The translations under genes and the position numbers were made by a program. The notes beneath the pieces are model-generated. The model saw only the letters and a program-made list of their open reading frames with translations, was not told the DNA's origin and searched no databases. Source: Evernia prunastri (taxonomy: Eukaryota > Ascomycota > Lecanoromycetes > Lecanorales > Parmeliaceae). From it: 64,000 bases of DNA. Shown here in pieces: positions 1 through 9,546 of the stretch; the first letter of the stretch is position 1; each line of letters begins with the position of its first letter. The stretch spans positions 239 through 64,238 of the forward strand of contig NKYR01000082.1 in the NCBI GenBank assembly GCA_003184365.1, given 5' to 3'.

Positions 1-93
1 TCGTCTTTCGTCTTGTAAATAGACCTGACCCTACCAGACCAAGTATACCAAGTGGTAGTCCTAGCCTAGCCTCGTTCCTTGACAATGACGATN

Positions 94-579
94 GGATCCG
101 CATACAAGCTTCAACTCCCTCCCACAATGAAGATCCGTCCGGTCTTCAGTCCTAAGCTATTGACACTCGCTCCGACGGACCCACTGCCTGGCCAGAAGAA
201 TCCTTCCCCCCAGCCAGTTGAGACGCCTAAGGGAGACGCCTGGGTGGTGGAAGATATCCTGGACTCTCGCCGTCACTATGGCAAATTGCAGTACCAAGTG
301 AGATGGAAAGATGATGACGATACCCTCACTTGGTGGAATACTGATAATGATGAGTTTGAGGGGGCCCAGGACGTAGTCAATGACTATCACAACAAATATC
401 CGGAGAACCCAGGGCCGCACAACGCTGTTGCCAAGTCAAAGCGGCCCCGCCGTCTCCGAAATCTCCGGGGTCTCGCCACTATTTTTATCCTTTCTGCTCG
501 CAGACGACTCGCAGGCCAATCTACAGCGCTGGGGCATCGCTTGCCTGAGGGGGGGGGTAGTGTTACGGACGTACCCTAG
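94..579 (+). pseudogene. Gypsy pol C-terminus with chromodomain
   Basis: The open frame carries the short conserved block between integrase and chromodomain (YKLQLPPTMKIRPVFSPKLL) and then a chromodomain of about 50 residues. The chromodomain begins VEDILDSRRHYGKLQYQVRW and has the acidic/aromatic run DDDDTLTWW. In chromoviruses this domain tethers integrase to modified histones. Reverse transcriptase, RNase H and the integrase core are absent from the window, so this is only the tail of a polyprotein. The frame runs 19 nt into the LTR before stopping. Its 5' boundary is the N at 93, so the real start is unknown. Confidence 0.8.
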
Positions 580-957
580 GTGTCAGGCACATAGGGAGTG
601 TTTATGGCTATGTGTCTAGCACATAGAGTGTTTATTGGTTATTGACACATTCCCATTGACACATAGGCTAGCGGGGATTCTTCCTAGTATTTAAGCGCTC
701 TTCTTCTGTACATATTTCCTCCTTATCTAGTTGTCTTATTCAATTTACCCCCATTAGACTTGACTCTGGGCACGGTTCTGACAACGCCGAATAAACAGAC
801 CATTCTCTGTCTCGCCATATCTCTTCCCGACGATCTCCAGTACTTGACGAAGATTTGAAATCTTACGTCCGATATGACTGTCACGGTGTGAAGTCAGCCC
901 TACCCTAGCCCCGATCTAGCCCAGTCAGCCAAGGGTCGCTAGGACCTCATTCCAACA
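561..957 (+). repeat. Gypsy long terminal repeat (397 bp)
   Basis: The repeat starts TGTTACGGAC directly after a polypurine tract (GAGGGGGGGGGTAG, ending at 560) and ends in AACA at 957, giving TGTT...AACA ends. Inside lie a TATTTAA TATA-like box (688-694) and an AATAAA polyadenylation-type signal (790-795). The following bases, TTGGATGCGAGC, resemble a primer-binding site. The other LTR is not in the window, so the boundaries rest on these signals only. Confidence 0.7.
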
Positions 958-1420
958 GTTGGATGCGAGCATCTATGCGATAGATGCGATAAGCTAGTCT
1001 AGCGTGTCATCTGTTCTCATATAGAGGCGCTGGTCGCCTACTTCCTGTTTTCCTTCTTCGTCTTTCGTCTTGTAAATAGACCTGACCCTACCAGACCAAG
1101 TATACCAAGTGGTAGTCCTAGCCTAGCCTCGTTCCTTGACAATGACGATCGATAAAGTAAGAACAATGCTTCTGAAAGAGGAGAGAAAACGAGAAAACAA
1201 GGATACGAAGGAGAGATATGCACTTAAATCCTTTGCAGACAAGAAGAATAGAACTGAGACTGAGACTGTTAAATCTCTGTATAGGACTTGTGAAAAGATT
1301 CATGGACCTGTGTGTTGAGACGAGCAATCGAATCTGGCATCTGATTGGCTGAAAGAAAAGAGACAACAGAATACGAAGCGGAAGCACGATAACGATCAGC
1401 CTAGCATGACACATACATAT

Positions 1421-1562
1421 TTGGCATTCAGTTTCTGAGTTGAATGTGTTATTCAGGAAGAATGTTGCTTAGGAAGAATGTTGGCATTCAGTTTCTGAGT
1501 ATAAAGAACTTGTTACTCCGTAGATGTGTTATCCAGAAAGAATGTTGTTTAGAAAGGATGTT
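1421..1562 (+). repeat. Short imperfect direct repeats
   Basis: The 20-mer TTGGCATTCAGTTTCTGAGT occurs at 1421-1440 and again at 1481-1500. A neighbouring ~40-bp segment (1441-1481) recurs in diverged form at about 1524-1562. The surroundings (1150-1830) hold no convincing gene and are probably old transposon or duplicated sequence. Confidence 0.6.
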
Positions 1563-1829
1563 ACCCAAGGGAAGAGTGTCGTGTTACGCTCCAGGGGCGT
1601 GTTACACCAGGACGATGTGTTGTGACCAGGAATGTCTGAATAGTTACATGTTTTGGTGGATTTGATGGACTGAGATAGTTGTCTGCAGGGGCGTGTTGGA
1701 ATTTGGCCGCCAAGCTTCCCAGCCACCTCGTATTTCCAGCCTCCTGATTTATTACTATACATAATACATGGCTCGGGGAGGTTTTTGAAACAATGAAGTC
1801 ATCTTTCCTGAATATTTTCAACAGAATTG

Positions 1830-2070
1830 AAAGTTTATAAAGACTTCAAAAGATCGTTCTTCTAAGTTATAATTATTATTTAAATATACTTTATTAAAAA
1901 TTATCAAGTTCTATACGTATAATTAGAGTTAATTATTAAATATTATTAGTTCAGACGATTCTTTAAGTTATATAAATCATAATCTTTAATCTATTCTTTA
2001 ATAAAGATTTCTTGAAAATTCTTTATAATATACGAATAGATATACTTTTTTATATTCTAAGTCTAAAGAT
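1830..2070. other. Very AT-rich tract in transposon neighbourhood
   Basis: Almost pure A/T with runs such as TTATTATTTAAATATA, sharply different from flanking sequence of ordinary composition. In Pezizomycotina such islands next to retroelements commonly come from repeat-induced point mutation. No coding frame survives here. The tract directly abuts the Copia LTR that starts at 2071. Confidence 0.55.
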
Positions 2071-2233
2071 TGTTGAAACAGGAACGATGTGACTGTCAAT
2101 AGCATTGATACTAGGTAACGTACAGAAGTAAGTATGTGGGCCAACATGGAGGCATTAGGTAGGTGGCCTCTGCCAAGCCTCGGTTGGCCAACCAATCAGC
2201 GTCCGGGCCTCTGTTCTACCGCATATTTCAATA
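2071..2233 (-). repeat. Copia-type LTR (163 bp)
   Basis: The plus-strand ends are TGTTGAAACA (2071-2080) and ...ATTTCAATA (to 2233). They form near-perfect terminal inverted repeats with one mismatch, where the expected terminal CA has become TA, a C-to-T type change. The polypurine tract of the element lies immediately outside on the proper side. Confidence 0.6.
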
Positions 2234-2299
2234 CTCCCACTCGGTGGCGACGAGGCCCACTACACCTTTGTCCTTCTTCTATTGTCTACCATTGACTAG

Positions 2300-2478
2300 T
2301 CAGCTCCCACTGACCTTCAGTCTCTGTAGCCCCAACTGCTTCACGAAGCCCTTGAACTTGTCCCCCAACAACGGCTTGGTAAGGCCGTCAGCAACCATGT
2401 CCTCCGTCGGTATGTAATCCAGTTGAATGAGGTTCTTATTGTACAGGTCTCTGACGTGGTGATAGGCAACATCGATGT
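2300..2478 (-). pseudogene. Copia RNase H C-terminal fragment
   Basis: The minus-strand frame reads IDVAYHHVRDLYNKNLIQLDYI followed by a TEDMVADGLTKPL block. This is the signature tail of Ty1/Copia polyproteins: the last RNase H helix plus the HxVRD and ADxLTKPL motifs. It is cut at its N-terminal side by the N at 2479 and stops about 70 bp before the LTR. Integrase, reverse transcriptase and gag are missing. Confidence 0.8.
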
Positions 2479-2689
2479 NCTCGGACGCTGGGAGAGGGGA
2501 AATGCACAGCCGGGGCCCGTTGCTGGAAAGGGGTGACCCGTTGGTTTGGTCATTCAAATAGGAACGTGATGGGTCTGGTGTCAAGGGCAATAGAAGGTCA
2601 GCAGGGTACATAACGCGAGATGTTGCTGTAGGGAGTCAGATTTTGTTACCAATGAGTTTACCACATAATTCTACACGTCGTGGTATATA

Positions 2690-3062
2690 TTTATAAGTGG
2701 TTCTGACAAGAATTGGTGGATCTGTGACTGATTTAAAAATTTGTGGACGCGAAGCTCGTTTTTTTGAAATACGGGGTTTCTGGAGCAGGCGTCCTAACAC
2801 AAAAGTCCGCGAAGCGATCTAGACTCTTTTGGGCTTAGTCCCGCGTTAGCTTTGGGACTAAGGTAGGACGCCGGCGCTAGGAGGCAATATTTCTTTGTGA
2901 GGAAGCGTCTAGGGCACAGCCCTAAACTTGCCCCTCAGCCAATGGAGGGGGCCGTTGATTTACTTCTATTTGAACCTACCCACCAGAAAATAAGAAGCCC
3001 ACTCCACCATAGGATCAGCGCCATTAGGAATCGAACCTAATACAAACTAAATACCTCCAACA
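2690..3062 (-). other. Possible nuclear mitochondrial DNA insertion (NUMT) with a tRNA fragment
   Basis: This stretch looks like fungal mitochondrial intergenic sequence, with several strong hairpins in an A/T background. They are CTTAGTCCC/GGGACTAAG (2834-2842 with 2854-2862), CCCCTC/GAGGGG (2931-2936 with 2945-2950) and an inverted GGCGTCCTA/TAGGACGCC pair (2788-2796, 2864-2872). On the minus strand, 3040-3024 forms a perfect T-arm (5-bp stem, loop TTCGATT) followed by an acceptor-like 3' strand (about 3023-3017). No matching 5' acceptor strand, D-arm or anticodon arm is seen upstream, so it is not a functional tRNA. Composition and hairpins suggest mitochondrial origin, but this is inference. 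Confidence 0.4.
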
Positions 3063-3434
3063 ACACCACCTACCTAGGTACGTTAGGTAGGTGTAGAGAA
3101 GGTGCAGAAAAAGCAAAATATTCCAATCGAACAAACTCTATCATGCTACTCTGATAGGGTGTCGGGATGCTACAACGAAGACTACAACTTCTTTGTTCAA
3201 TCTTGCCATTGGAGATAGCCACAGTGAGTCTAATAGATGGCAAAGGGTATGTGTGATGGCAGTATCAATATGAGGCACTCCGTTCCGGAGATGCCAGCAA
3301 GACTTTTTGTTCGGCTGCAGTGACTTTATTATACACTGTCTTCTAGTCGATAGGTCAATGGATGCGGATAAGACCAAGTGGTAACAAGGCTCAGGACAGC
3401 GTTCGGAAAGATGAGTAGGGTGGGCTTCTCCAAG

Positions 3435-4302
3435 CTAGACTGCTTGAGGAAATCCCATGCCAATTAATATTGCCGGCTCAGAGATGTTGTGGTGCGCGTA
3501 ACTCATGATACCTATGGCGCCCGGCTCCATCATCATAGTTAATGGAAATTCCATCGGGTACTTGAGCCATCTTTTGGTGAAAGCGCGGAGAATGTGGCCA
3601 TGAGCGACCTAAGCGACTATCAGCTAGCTTCACAGACATAGTGAGATATCGCTGGATACCAGCAAGACATCCGCAGCATTGCCACCTTGTATGTGCGGTT
3701 CCTGCAACTCGTATATCTTGTGTATAAGGCGATCAAGACGATGCGTGACCTGTTCCGCTGATCTAGGTCATGTCGGCAGAGCCGTTTGAAGGGTTCGCCC
3801 TGTATTTAGACTCACTCTCCACCTTCACATCCATCCACCCAAATGTCCCAATGCTTCTCTGTATCCAGGCCCTTCTCTTTTCTTCGCGCGCGAATCTCTT
3901 TTGTGAGCAATCCCTCGTAATCACCGTAGTCCCACTCCGCGATATCTTCCGTGACCGTCACCTTCCCCTCCTTTATGAGTCCATCTTTTTGAGCATCGCC
4001 GAGCAGCAAGTCGAGGGTGCTCTGGGCGCGCTGGCGAGGGCTGACGAAGACATGTGAGAGTTTGGACGGATCCATCAATTTGCCTGCGCCCACGAGTACC
4101 TTGCCGGTCCCCTCTACTTGCTTGATGCCATTGGATGTAAGCGGAATATCTGACTTTCCCGTGTATCGTCCATTGATGGTCCATTCGGTCTCGCCTACGT
4201 TTGTAGGCATTAGCTTTGAAAGGCACTCTCAGTGAAGTGGAGAGAACGTCTACCGTGACGGGCAATAAAGACTCTCGGCGTTCCTGCGTTCAAATCGGAC
4301 AT
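3435..4302 (-). CDS. Shb17-like sedoheptulose bisphosphatase / histidine phosphatase
   Basis: Four exons give an uninterrupted 234-aa protein: 4302-4254, 4194-3816, 3762-3660, 3608-3435. Introns are 59, 53 and 51 bp, all GT-AG. The protein belongs to the phosphoglycerate-mutase-like histidine phosphatase superfamily. The catalytic RHGETEW block is split by intron 1 (Arg15-His16-Gly17), and the second catalytic His lies in VAHGH (His180), just after intron 3. The blocks GRYTGKSDIPLT and VSPRQRAQSTLDLL are typical of the yeast Shb17 branch, which hydrolyses sedoheptulose-1,7-bisphosphate in riboneogenesis. A related sugar phosphatase role cannot be excluded. The gene looks functional although it lies next to transposon debris. 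Confidence 0.88.
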
Positions 4303-5700
4303 TGTCGTTTTCGAGGCCTGAGACCTGAGACAACAAGGTTGTGGGATTACACTATGAACATGCCCAAGGCTGAAGTAGAAGCTAAGTACCTAGGTACAGA
4401 ACAATGTGTCGGCAATTGACCTCTTGAGGCGGTGAAGTAGCTACTCCGCTGCGTAGACGTGGTGATCATCCACAGGGGCGTAGGGCTACCACTGGTGCCA
4501 GCTGGCGATCACAGATAAGTGTACAACTCCAGCAGAATTATCTGTTTTTCTATTGATGGGTAAGAGCTCAACGATATATATTTTCTACCGTTACGCGCCA
4601 AGAAGACAGAAATCTGCCCCGACCTCCCCCCCAATCCGGCATCGGGTGAGCGCCGCCCTAGACTATTGTCGCGCGACTTGGGTGATCAGGGACCTTCGCT
4701 GAACCTGTCAAAATCTCCTGCCGTACTTTCGTTCCACGGAACGCCACTACGATTAGGCAGGCGATCAGGAGCAGCATGGTCTTGACGGCCACATCCATAC
4801 AACCTCCACAAAAGTCTACCCTCTCGGAGCCTGGATCCAACCCTTTAGAGTATTGAGGCAGATTCCCCCGACATTGCCGACTCAAGTGCCGGAGAGGGTC
4901 TCACGCGGTGGGTGGAAAATTGGAAAGTAGGAAGCCGACAGCATTCAGGCAAGGTGAAGTAGTATTCGACCTTTCCCATATCAATATAGTGACCGGAATT
5001 CTAGCTCCAGAACGAATTGACTTTCCGGCAGAAACCTAGAGTAGTCGGCATAATTTCTGATTGGCTGAGTTAATTTTTCATCTAGCGATTTCCGATATAA
5101 AACTATTCAATTTCTATGATATGAAACTCCTTGAGTCCCACTCATGACGGTCGAGACCACTTTCTCTACTTCGGCGACTGCTTCGAATAGGTATGATAGG
5201 GTCCTTAGCGAGTGTGGCGCGAGACCGTCGCCAAGGCAAACCTGAGCAGACGGATAAGAACAGCAATAATGTACATCCTGACAACCAAGCATCTGGTTAG
5301 CCGAATAGTGTCCCACTAGCGTGGTCATGATTACTTGACTCTCTAGGTATATATGTCTAGCCACGGACTTGGCTTTGATGGTTGGATGGACGATTCTTAC
5401 ACCTCAGCTTACCAGGAAATGATCTGAGATTTCCGAAAACCAGACTCACTGACAAAACCTAGCAGGGTCGAGTGAGCATCGCAACTCCAAACAGTTCTTT
5501 TGCCAATCAACTCTGTAGAGGAACCTGACATGTTCCGGTATCAAATCCGTGGAGAAGATGGTGTGTGGATAAAATCCATATACGAACAAGATAAGCGAAG
5601 TGGCTGTCAAGCGCCTGCTAACTATGCCTGCTAGTACCCTCTAGTTAAAGTCGATATCTCATATTTGTGATGAACCCTAGGTCAACGACAAACGCTCCTT
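4303..5700. other. Intergenic, no gene recognised
   Basis: Only short open frames without family resemblance or splice-joined partners are seen on either strand. Composition is ordinary, with no strong repeats. Bases above 4302 must hold the promoter of the minus-strand phosphatase gene. Confidence 0.5.
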
Positions 5701-5721
5701 TTTTCTAAGGAGCTCCAAGTC

Positions 5722-5728
5722 TATAAAA
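5722..5728 (+). promoter_or_regulatory. TATA box (TATAAAA)
   Basis: A perfect TATAAAA lies 180 bp upstream of the ATG of the small secreted peptide gene. It is followed by a C/T-rich tract (about 5780-5900), the usual layout of a highly expressed fungal promoter and leader. Confidence 0.45.
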
Positions 5729-5907
5729 GCACCAAGAATGGCCAAAGATGTTTGAAACCACAGTCACTAAATCGATTTTCCGAAACCCACAGCCCAGAAC
5801 TCCTTTTTCCTTTCTCCCTTTCTCTCTCCCTCTCACATTTGAACCAACCCACACCAATAAGCCCACAAACCCAAAGCATTCCCCCTTCAAACCCCAACCG
5901 AACGGCT

Positions 5908-6048
5908 ATGTACCTCAAAGCCTCCCTCTCCATAATCATCTTCCTCGCCGCCCTCACCACCGCAACACCCACAAAGGTCACTGGCATATGCGATATTCCT
6001 CCCCGCGTCACAAACCCACCGCCTATCAGACCGGACCCCATATGCTAA
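5908..6048 (+). CDS. Small secreted peptide, 46 aa
   Basis: The ATG at 5908 opens a 46-codon frame. It begins with a textbook signal peptide (MYLKASLSIIIFLAALTTATP) and leaves a mature peptide of about 25 residues. The mature part is proline-rich with two cysteines (CDIPPRVTNPPPIRPDPIC), which could form one disulphide loop. A TATAAAA box and a pyrimidine-rich leader precede it, which favours a real gene. An overlapping longer frame starts upstream at 5752, but this ATG gives the signal peptide. I do not recognise the family. It could be an effector, a pheromone-like peptide or a chance ORF. Confidence 0.45.
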   Translation: MYLKASLSIIIFLAALTTATPTKVTGICDIPPRVTNPPPIRPDPIC

Positions 6049-7737
6049 ATGCAAATGCTCAAGAGTAAGGCAAAAGGGGAGGAGAAAGGAGCAGGAGGAG
6101 CAGGAGGAGGAGGAGGGGAAGAAAGAATCTCTCAGCTCGTCCTTAATTCACTGGGGCTCGGCTACTTTTCAAAACCCCGATGAAAATTGCAAATTTCCAC
6201 AAAGGTTTGGGGGGAGGGGGGGGACGAGGAGAGAGGGAGGAGAGCCGTTGTGGGGATTCCATGCATGGTGTTGATGGGCGTCGATGTCTGTTCGATTCTG
6301 GAGTGTTGTAGAGCGCGTCGGGTTTCTTTTGCGTTCTTTACTTGTAATTCAAGGTTCGAATTGAGACAGAAGAACGATCCGCGAGTATAGCTCATGGGTG
6401 TTGTGCATCTGCTCCGAATGTCTCATTACGAGTCCTGAATGGGGACTTATTACAATTGAAATTGTTGTTTTGCAGGCGAATCACTGAACTCTGTAGAGGC
6501 AGGATGACAGGAAGACATGCAAATTTAAGCTTTAAGGTTTAAGAAGACCAGTTGATTCAGTCGGTCCTTGATGGCTTCGGGGATTATTTAGCTTTCAAGC
6601 TTCTGGGAGAGATACCAAGGATCTCGAAAGAGGGAAATGCTGCAGCAAGTATGGTGTGGCTCGTCATTCATTCAGTCAAACTGGCTCCTTCAACCTTGTC
6701 TCCTCCTACCGATTAGTCTCTCGCTTGCAAACCTCAATATTTGGTGGTGGTTAGCTACCATCCTTACTGTAATTGCTGGTTTGATCAGCGTAGCCGCTGC
6801 TTGGTTGACTTGCCAGTGCTTCACTGTTGAAGGTCTCCTTTATCATAGACGGTGAACCGGTTTAATGGGATAGTGAACTGATGTAACTTCATCCTCAACT
6901 AGCACGTGCAGAAACCTTCGCAGAACAAAAAACTGTACACAACGGCGCATCCACGCCAGCGATGGACATCATGAGCGATTTTCTTGCCCTATCTCTGCCA
7001 GTCTGCATATGTTGAAACTTTCATATCAGCATCCGCCAAAAGATTGGGTTAGCATTTTCGCCCCGTCTTCGTGCATTATGAAAATAGTGACCATAGTAAG
7101 AAGAACGGGCAGCGGTAGCGTTGACATTGTCTGGCTGATTTTCTGGCAGCGACAAGAGTGCAGCACTGCAACTATTATGGTGTTTGTTTCTGCCTTTCGT
7201 TCCGAGGCCAAAGCAATGCCATAGAGAGACAAGAGTGATATTCGCCGAGCAAGAAGCGGAGAAGATTCCTGCGACGTCCGGATCCTGACCCATACGTTGC
7301 CTACGAGACCAATGGGCTCTCGCAGATTCCGAGTGCAATGCTCACAGGTATGGCCCCTGTGATAGGAGAGACCAGACATTCGGAGAAAACAGCTGGTCTA
7401 AATGCGCAATCTCGAGGCCAGCTTCCACAATCGGAGCATACTTGTTCCAGGGAGATAATCGCAGGCGACTCTTCTGCTAGAGATAGCGAGCTTGGGCTTC
7501 CAACGGAGTCTATTTTACCAAAATCGCGCCGTGAGACCAGCAACGCCAAGCAGAGCAAATCGAGAACTACATGACGTTGGAGAGCAATTCTGCAGCCGGA
7601 AATAGCTCGCACAGCATCCGTAACTCGCACTGGGCATTGGTATATGTTGAGTCTCTTTCGCGACGGACACTTTGAGTCCGTCGTCCAGTTGAAGGACCCT
7701 ACGGAGGATCAAGTCTAATAATAGTTGTCCTTTGACC
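6049..7737. other. Intergenic, purine-rich tract then no recognisable gene
   Basis: Bases 6065-6125 are almost pure purine (GGAGGAG repeats), and 6205-6245 is G/A-rich. Several short frames on both strands (for example 6637-6855 plus, 7301-7630 minus) show no motif I can name and no coherent splicing. Some hydrophobic stretches hint at an eroded membrane-protein gene, but nothing can be supported. Confidence 0.4.
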
Positions 7738-7920
7738 TCATACTGCATACGCCGTTAAGTGCATGTCGTCATCCTGACACTCCCCATCATCCTTGCATGG
7801 GTTGAAGTTGTTTCCAGCCAATGAAGGCTGCACATGTCTCATCGAAGATTCCGGAGCTCCTAATGAATAGCAAGCTAGCAGTAGGTTCAATGACAGGTAC
7901 ATTGATGACATGCGCGGCAA
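7738..7920 (-). CDS. Possible small secreted protein, 60 aa
   Basis: A minus-strand frame begins MPRMSSMYLSLNLLLACYSL, a plausible signal peptide. It continues into a short acidic region with two cysteines (NPCKDDGECQDDD). There is no family resemblance and no clear TATA box. The length is within reach of chance, so treat it as a weak candidate. Confidence 0.25.
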   Translation of the reverse strand: MPRMSSMYLSLNLLLACYSLGAPESSMRHVQPSLAGNNFNPCKDDGECQDDDMHLTAYAV

Positions 7921-8192
7921 GTCTGCTTGGAGGGAGTAACAAAATAGCCCATGTATGAGGCCTTAAAAAGCAGAATGTGAAGAAGGAAAAAGCAACAATA
8001 TTGCCATTGCGTGGAAGTTGTGAAGTCGTGAAGTCGTGAGGCTGATTTGGACGAAACCGACGTCATCGTGCGGTGTCCAGGCTCCAGCTTTCACATCTTC
8101 ATGAGGTCAGTCGCATGAGGCAATTGATTGTCTCTTTAGCGCTTACTGATCTACGTAGGATATCCTTGAGGGATAAAGTAACTTATCTTCCA

Positions 8193-8199
8193 TATAAGT
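8193..8199 (+). promoter_or_regulatory. TATA-like box for the beta-propeller gene
   Basis: TATAAGT lies 148 bp upstream of the ATG at 8341 on the same strand. No other gene start lies between them. Confidence 0.35.
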
Positions 8200-8340
8200 C
8201 GCTATGACTTTTGTATCTGGAACACTTCATTCGATTCTTGAGCCTTTTCATCTTTGCATTCTTTTCCAGTGGAACCACTCCGCTACTTGAACGCGCATCT
8301 TGCAATACATCTTTTAGTCGAGTCGACACGACCTAGCAGA

Positions 8341-9546
8341 ATGATTCGCAGTCTCAGACTCGGCACGTTGCTTGGCAGCGCGCTTGCTTGGATCGGTGCT
8401 GTTGAAGCTGTATCGCTACCTGGTTGCCAAACCGTGGCCCCGCCGGAAGAAAACCTCACGAGTGTGCGGACAGCAGAAATAGCTGTTCCGGCTTATCCAT
8501 TCGGCGTGGTCTATGCACAGCAAAATGACATAGCATTCGTGGCATTGAATACAACTCTAGGCGTGTTGAATACCAGCGCATTCATTCCAAGCCTGATCGA
8601 CGCGATCCCGCTACCAACACCGTACAGAGGTGGAGGCGCAGGAATCGCTCTAACCCACGACGGCCGTCATGTATTGGTAACAGCCGAAGGCACTGCTTTA
8701 ATCGTGGTCGATGTGGCCAAGGCAGCCACTGGCAGCCCCAAAGCAGTTGTTGGCGTTTTGAATGGTACCGCTGCGGCCGGAGATAGCGCGATCGAGGTGA
8801 CTGTAACCAGAGACGATAAGTATGCCTTCGTTAGTCAGGAATATGGCTCACGCCAGACTGGTGAGCGCGGGACCATCGAAGTCTTTGAGCTGCAGAGGCC
8901 GGCCGCTAATGGGTCTGTCTCTGGCACGTACATTGGGTACCTTATCCTGGGTGACTCGGTAGTTGGCACCGCACTCTCACCTGACGGCCGCATTCTGTAC
9001 GCAACAAGTGAACTGGCCTCGTTCAACACTACCCAAGGCACTCTCAGCGTTATTGACGTCGAAAAGTTGAAGACCGACCCAAGCAAGGCGCTTATATCGA
9101 CAGTCACTGCGGGTTGCCAACCGGTAAGAGTTATTGTCTCGCAAGACAATCAGGTAGTTTGGGTCACCGCACGTGCAAGCAATGCCCTCCTGGCCTTCGA
9201 CGCTTCGAAACTCATCTCGGATCAGGGTGCGGCGTTGCTCGCCTCGGTCCAGGTTGGCACTTCTCCCGTCGGCTTGAGATTCGCAGGGGCGAACGAAAGT
9301 CGAATTCTCACGGCCAACTCGAACCGCTTCGCTGGCTCGGACCCCTCTCTATACGGCAACGCTACCTCAGGATTGTCCGTCGTTGATGTAAACGCTGCTA
9401 TCCGCGGCGAACAAGCCAACCTAGGCCAAATCGCGACGGGCTTGTTCCCGCGCGAATTGGCCGTTAGCCCCGATGGCAAGACCGTCCTTGTGTCTGATTA
9501 TGGCTCATCGATGATCCAAGCTATAGATGTATCTACTCTGCCTTGA
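8341..9546 (+). CDS. Secreted YVTN/lactonase-type beta-propeller protein
   Basis: A single exon of 401 codons. The ATG at 8341 is the first in-frame ATG and opens a clear signal peptide (RLGTLLGSALAWIGAVEA). The body is built of repeated blades with the YVTN-like pattern: LTHDGRHVLVTAEG..VVDVAKA, LSPDGRILYATSE..VIDVEKL, VSQDNQVVWVTARAS, VSPDGKTVLVSDYGSS..AIDVSTL. This is the 7-bladed propeller fold of the lactonase/YncE superfamily, but no catalytic residue assignment is possible by eye. Several N-glycosylation sequons (NTT, NGT, NES, NAT) fit secretion. The substrate is unknown. Neighbouring intergenic stretches are long, so there is no gene-cluster evidence. Confidence 0.85.
   Translation: MIRSLRLGTLLGSALAWIGAVEAVSLPGCQTVAPPEENLTSVRTAEIAVPAYPFGVVYAQQNDIAFVALNTTLGVLNTSAFIPSLIDAIPLPTPYRGGGAGIALTHDGRHVLVTAEGTALIVVDVAKAATGSPKAVVGVLNGTAAAGDSAIEVTVTRDDKYAFVSQEYGSRQTGERGTIEVFELQRPAANGSVSGTYIGYLILGDSVVGTALSPDGRILYATSELASFNTTQGTLSVIDVEKLKTDPSKALISTVTAGCQPVRVIVSQDNQVVWVTARASNALLAFDASKLISDQGAALLASVQVGTSPVGLRFAGANESRILTANSNRFAGSDPSLYGNATSGLSVVDVNAAIRGEQANLGQIATGLFPRELAVSPDGKTVLVSDYGSSMIQAIDVSTLP

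Larger units (their letters stand above)
1..1149 (+). mobile_element. Collapsed Ty3/Gypsy (chromovirus) LTR retrotransposon remnant
   Basis: Bases 1-92 and 1058-1149 are identical and read as the untranslated leader downstream of a 5' LTR. In the first copy the leader is joined by a single N (93) to the C-terminal end of a pol polyprotein. This is followed by a G-rich polypurine tract, an LTR (561-957) and then a second leader. The order leader / pol end / LTR / leader is what a tandem or LTR-recombined element would give once most of gag-pol is missing. The single N suggests an assembly gap squeezed to one base, so the loss may be technical and not biological. Sequence after 1149 no longer resembles a retroelement coding region. 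Confidence 0.8.
2071..2660 (-). mobile_element. Collapsed Ty1/Copia LTR retrotransposon remnant
   Basis: Read on the minus strand, a piece of element 5' sequence (about 2660-2480) is joined by a single N (2479) to the C-terminal part of a Copia RNase H. A purine-rich tract (GAGTGGGAG) and a 163-bp LTR follow at 2233-2071. The structure parallels the Gypsy element at 1-1149: both ends are present and the middle is replaced by one N. The opposite LTR is not visible; mitochondria-like sequence starts soon after. Confidence 0.7.

Noticed and set aside
3017..3040. Functional tRNA gene on the minus strand
   Set aside because: Only the T-arm and one acceptor strand exist; no D-arm, anticodon arm or pairing 5' acceptor is found upstream.
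6637..6855. 72-codon plus-strand frame with hydrophobic segments
   Set aside because: Hydrophobicity alone; no family match and no supporting signals.
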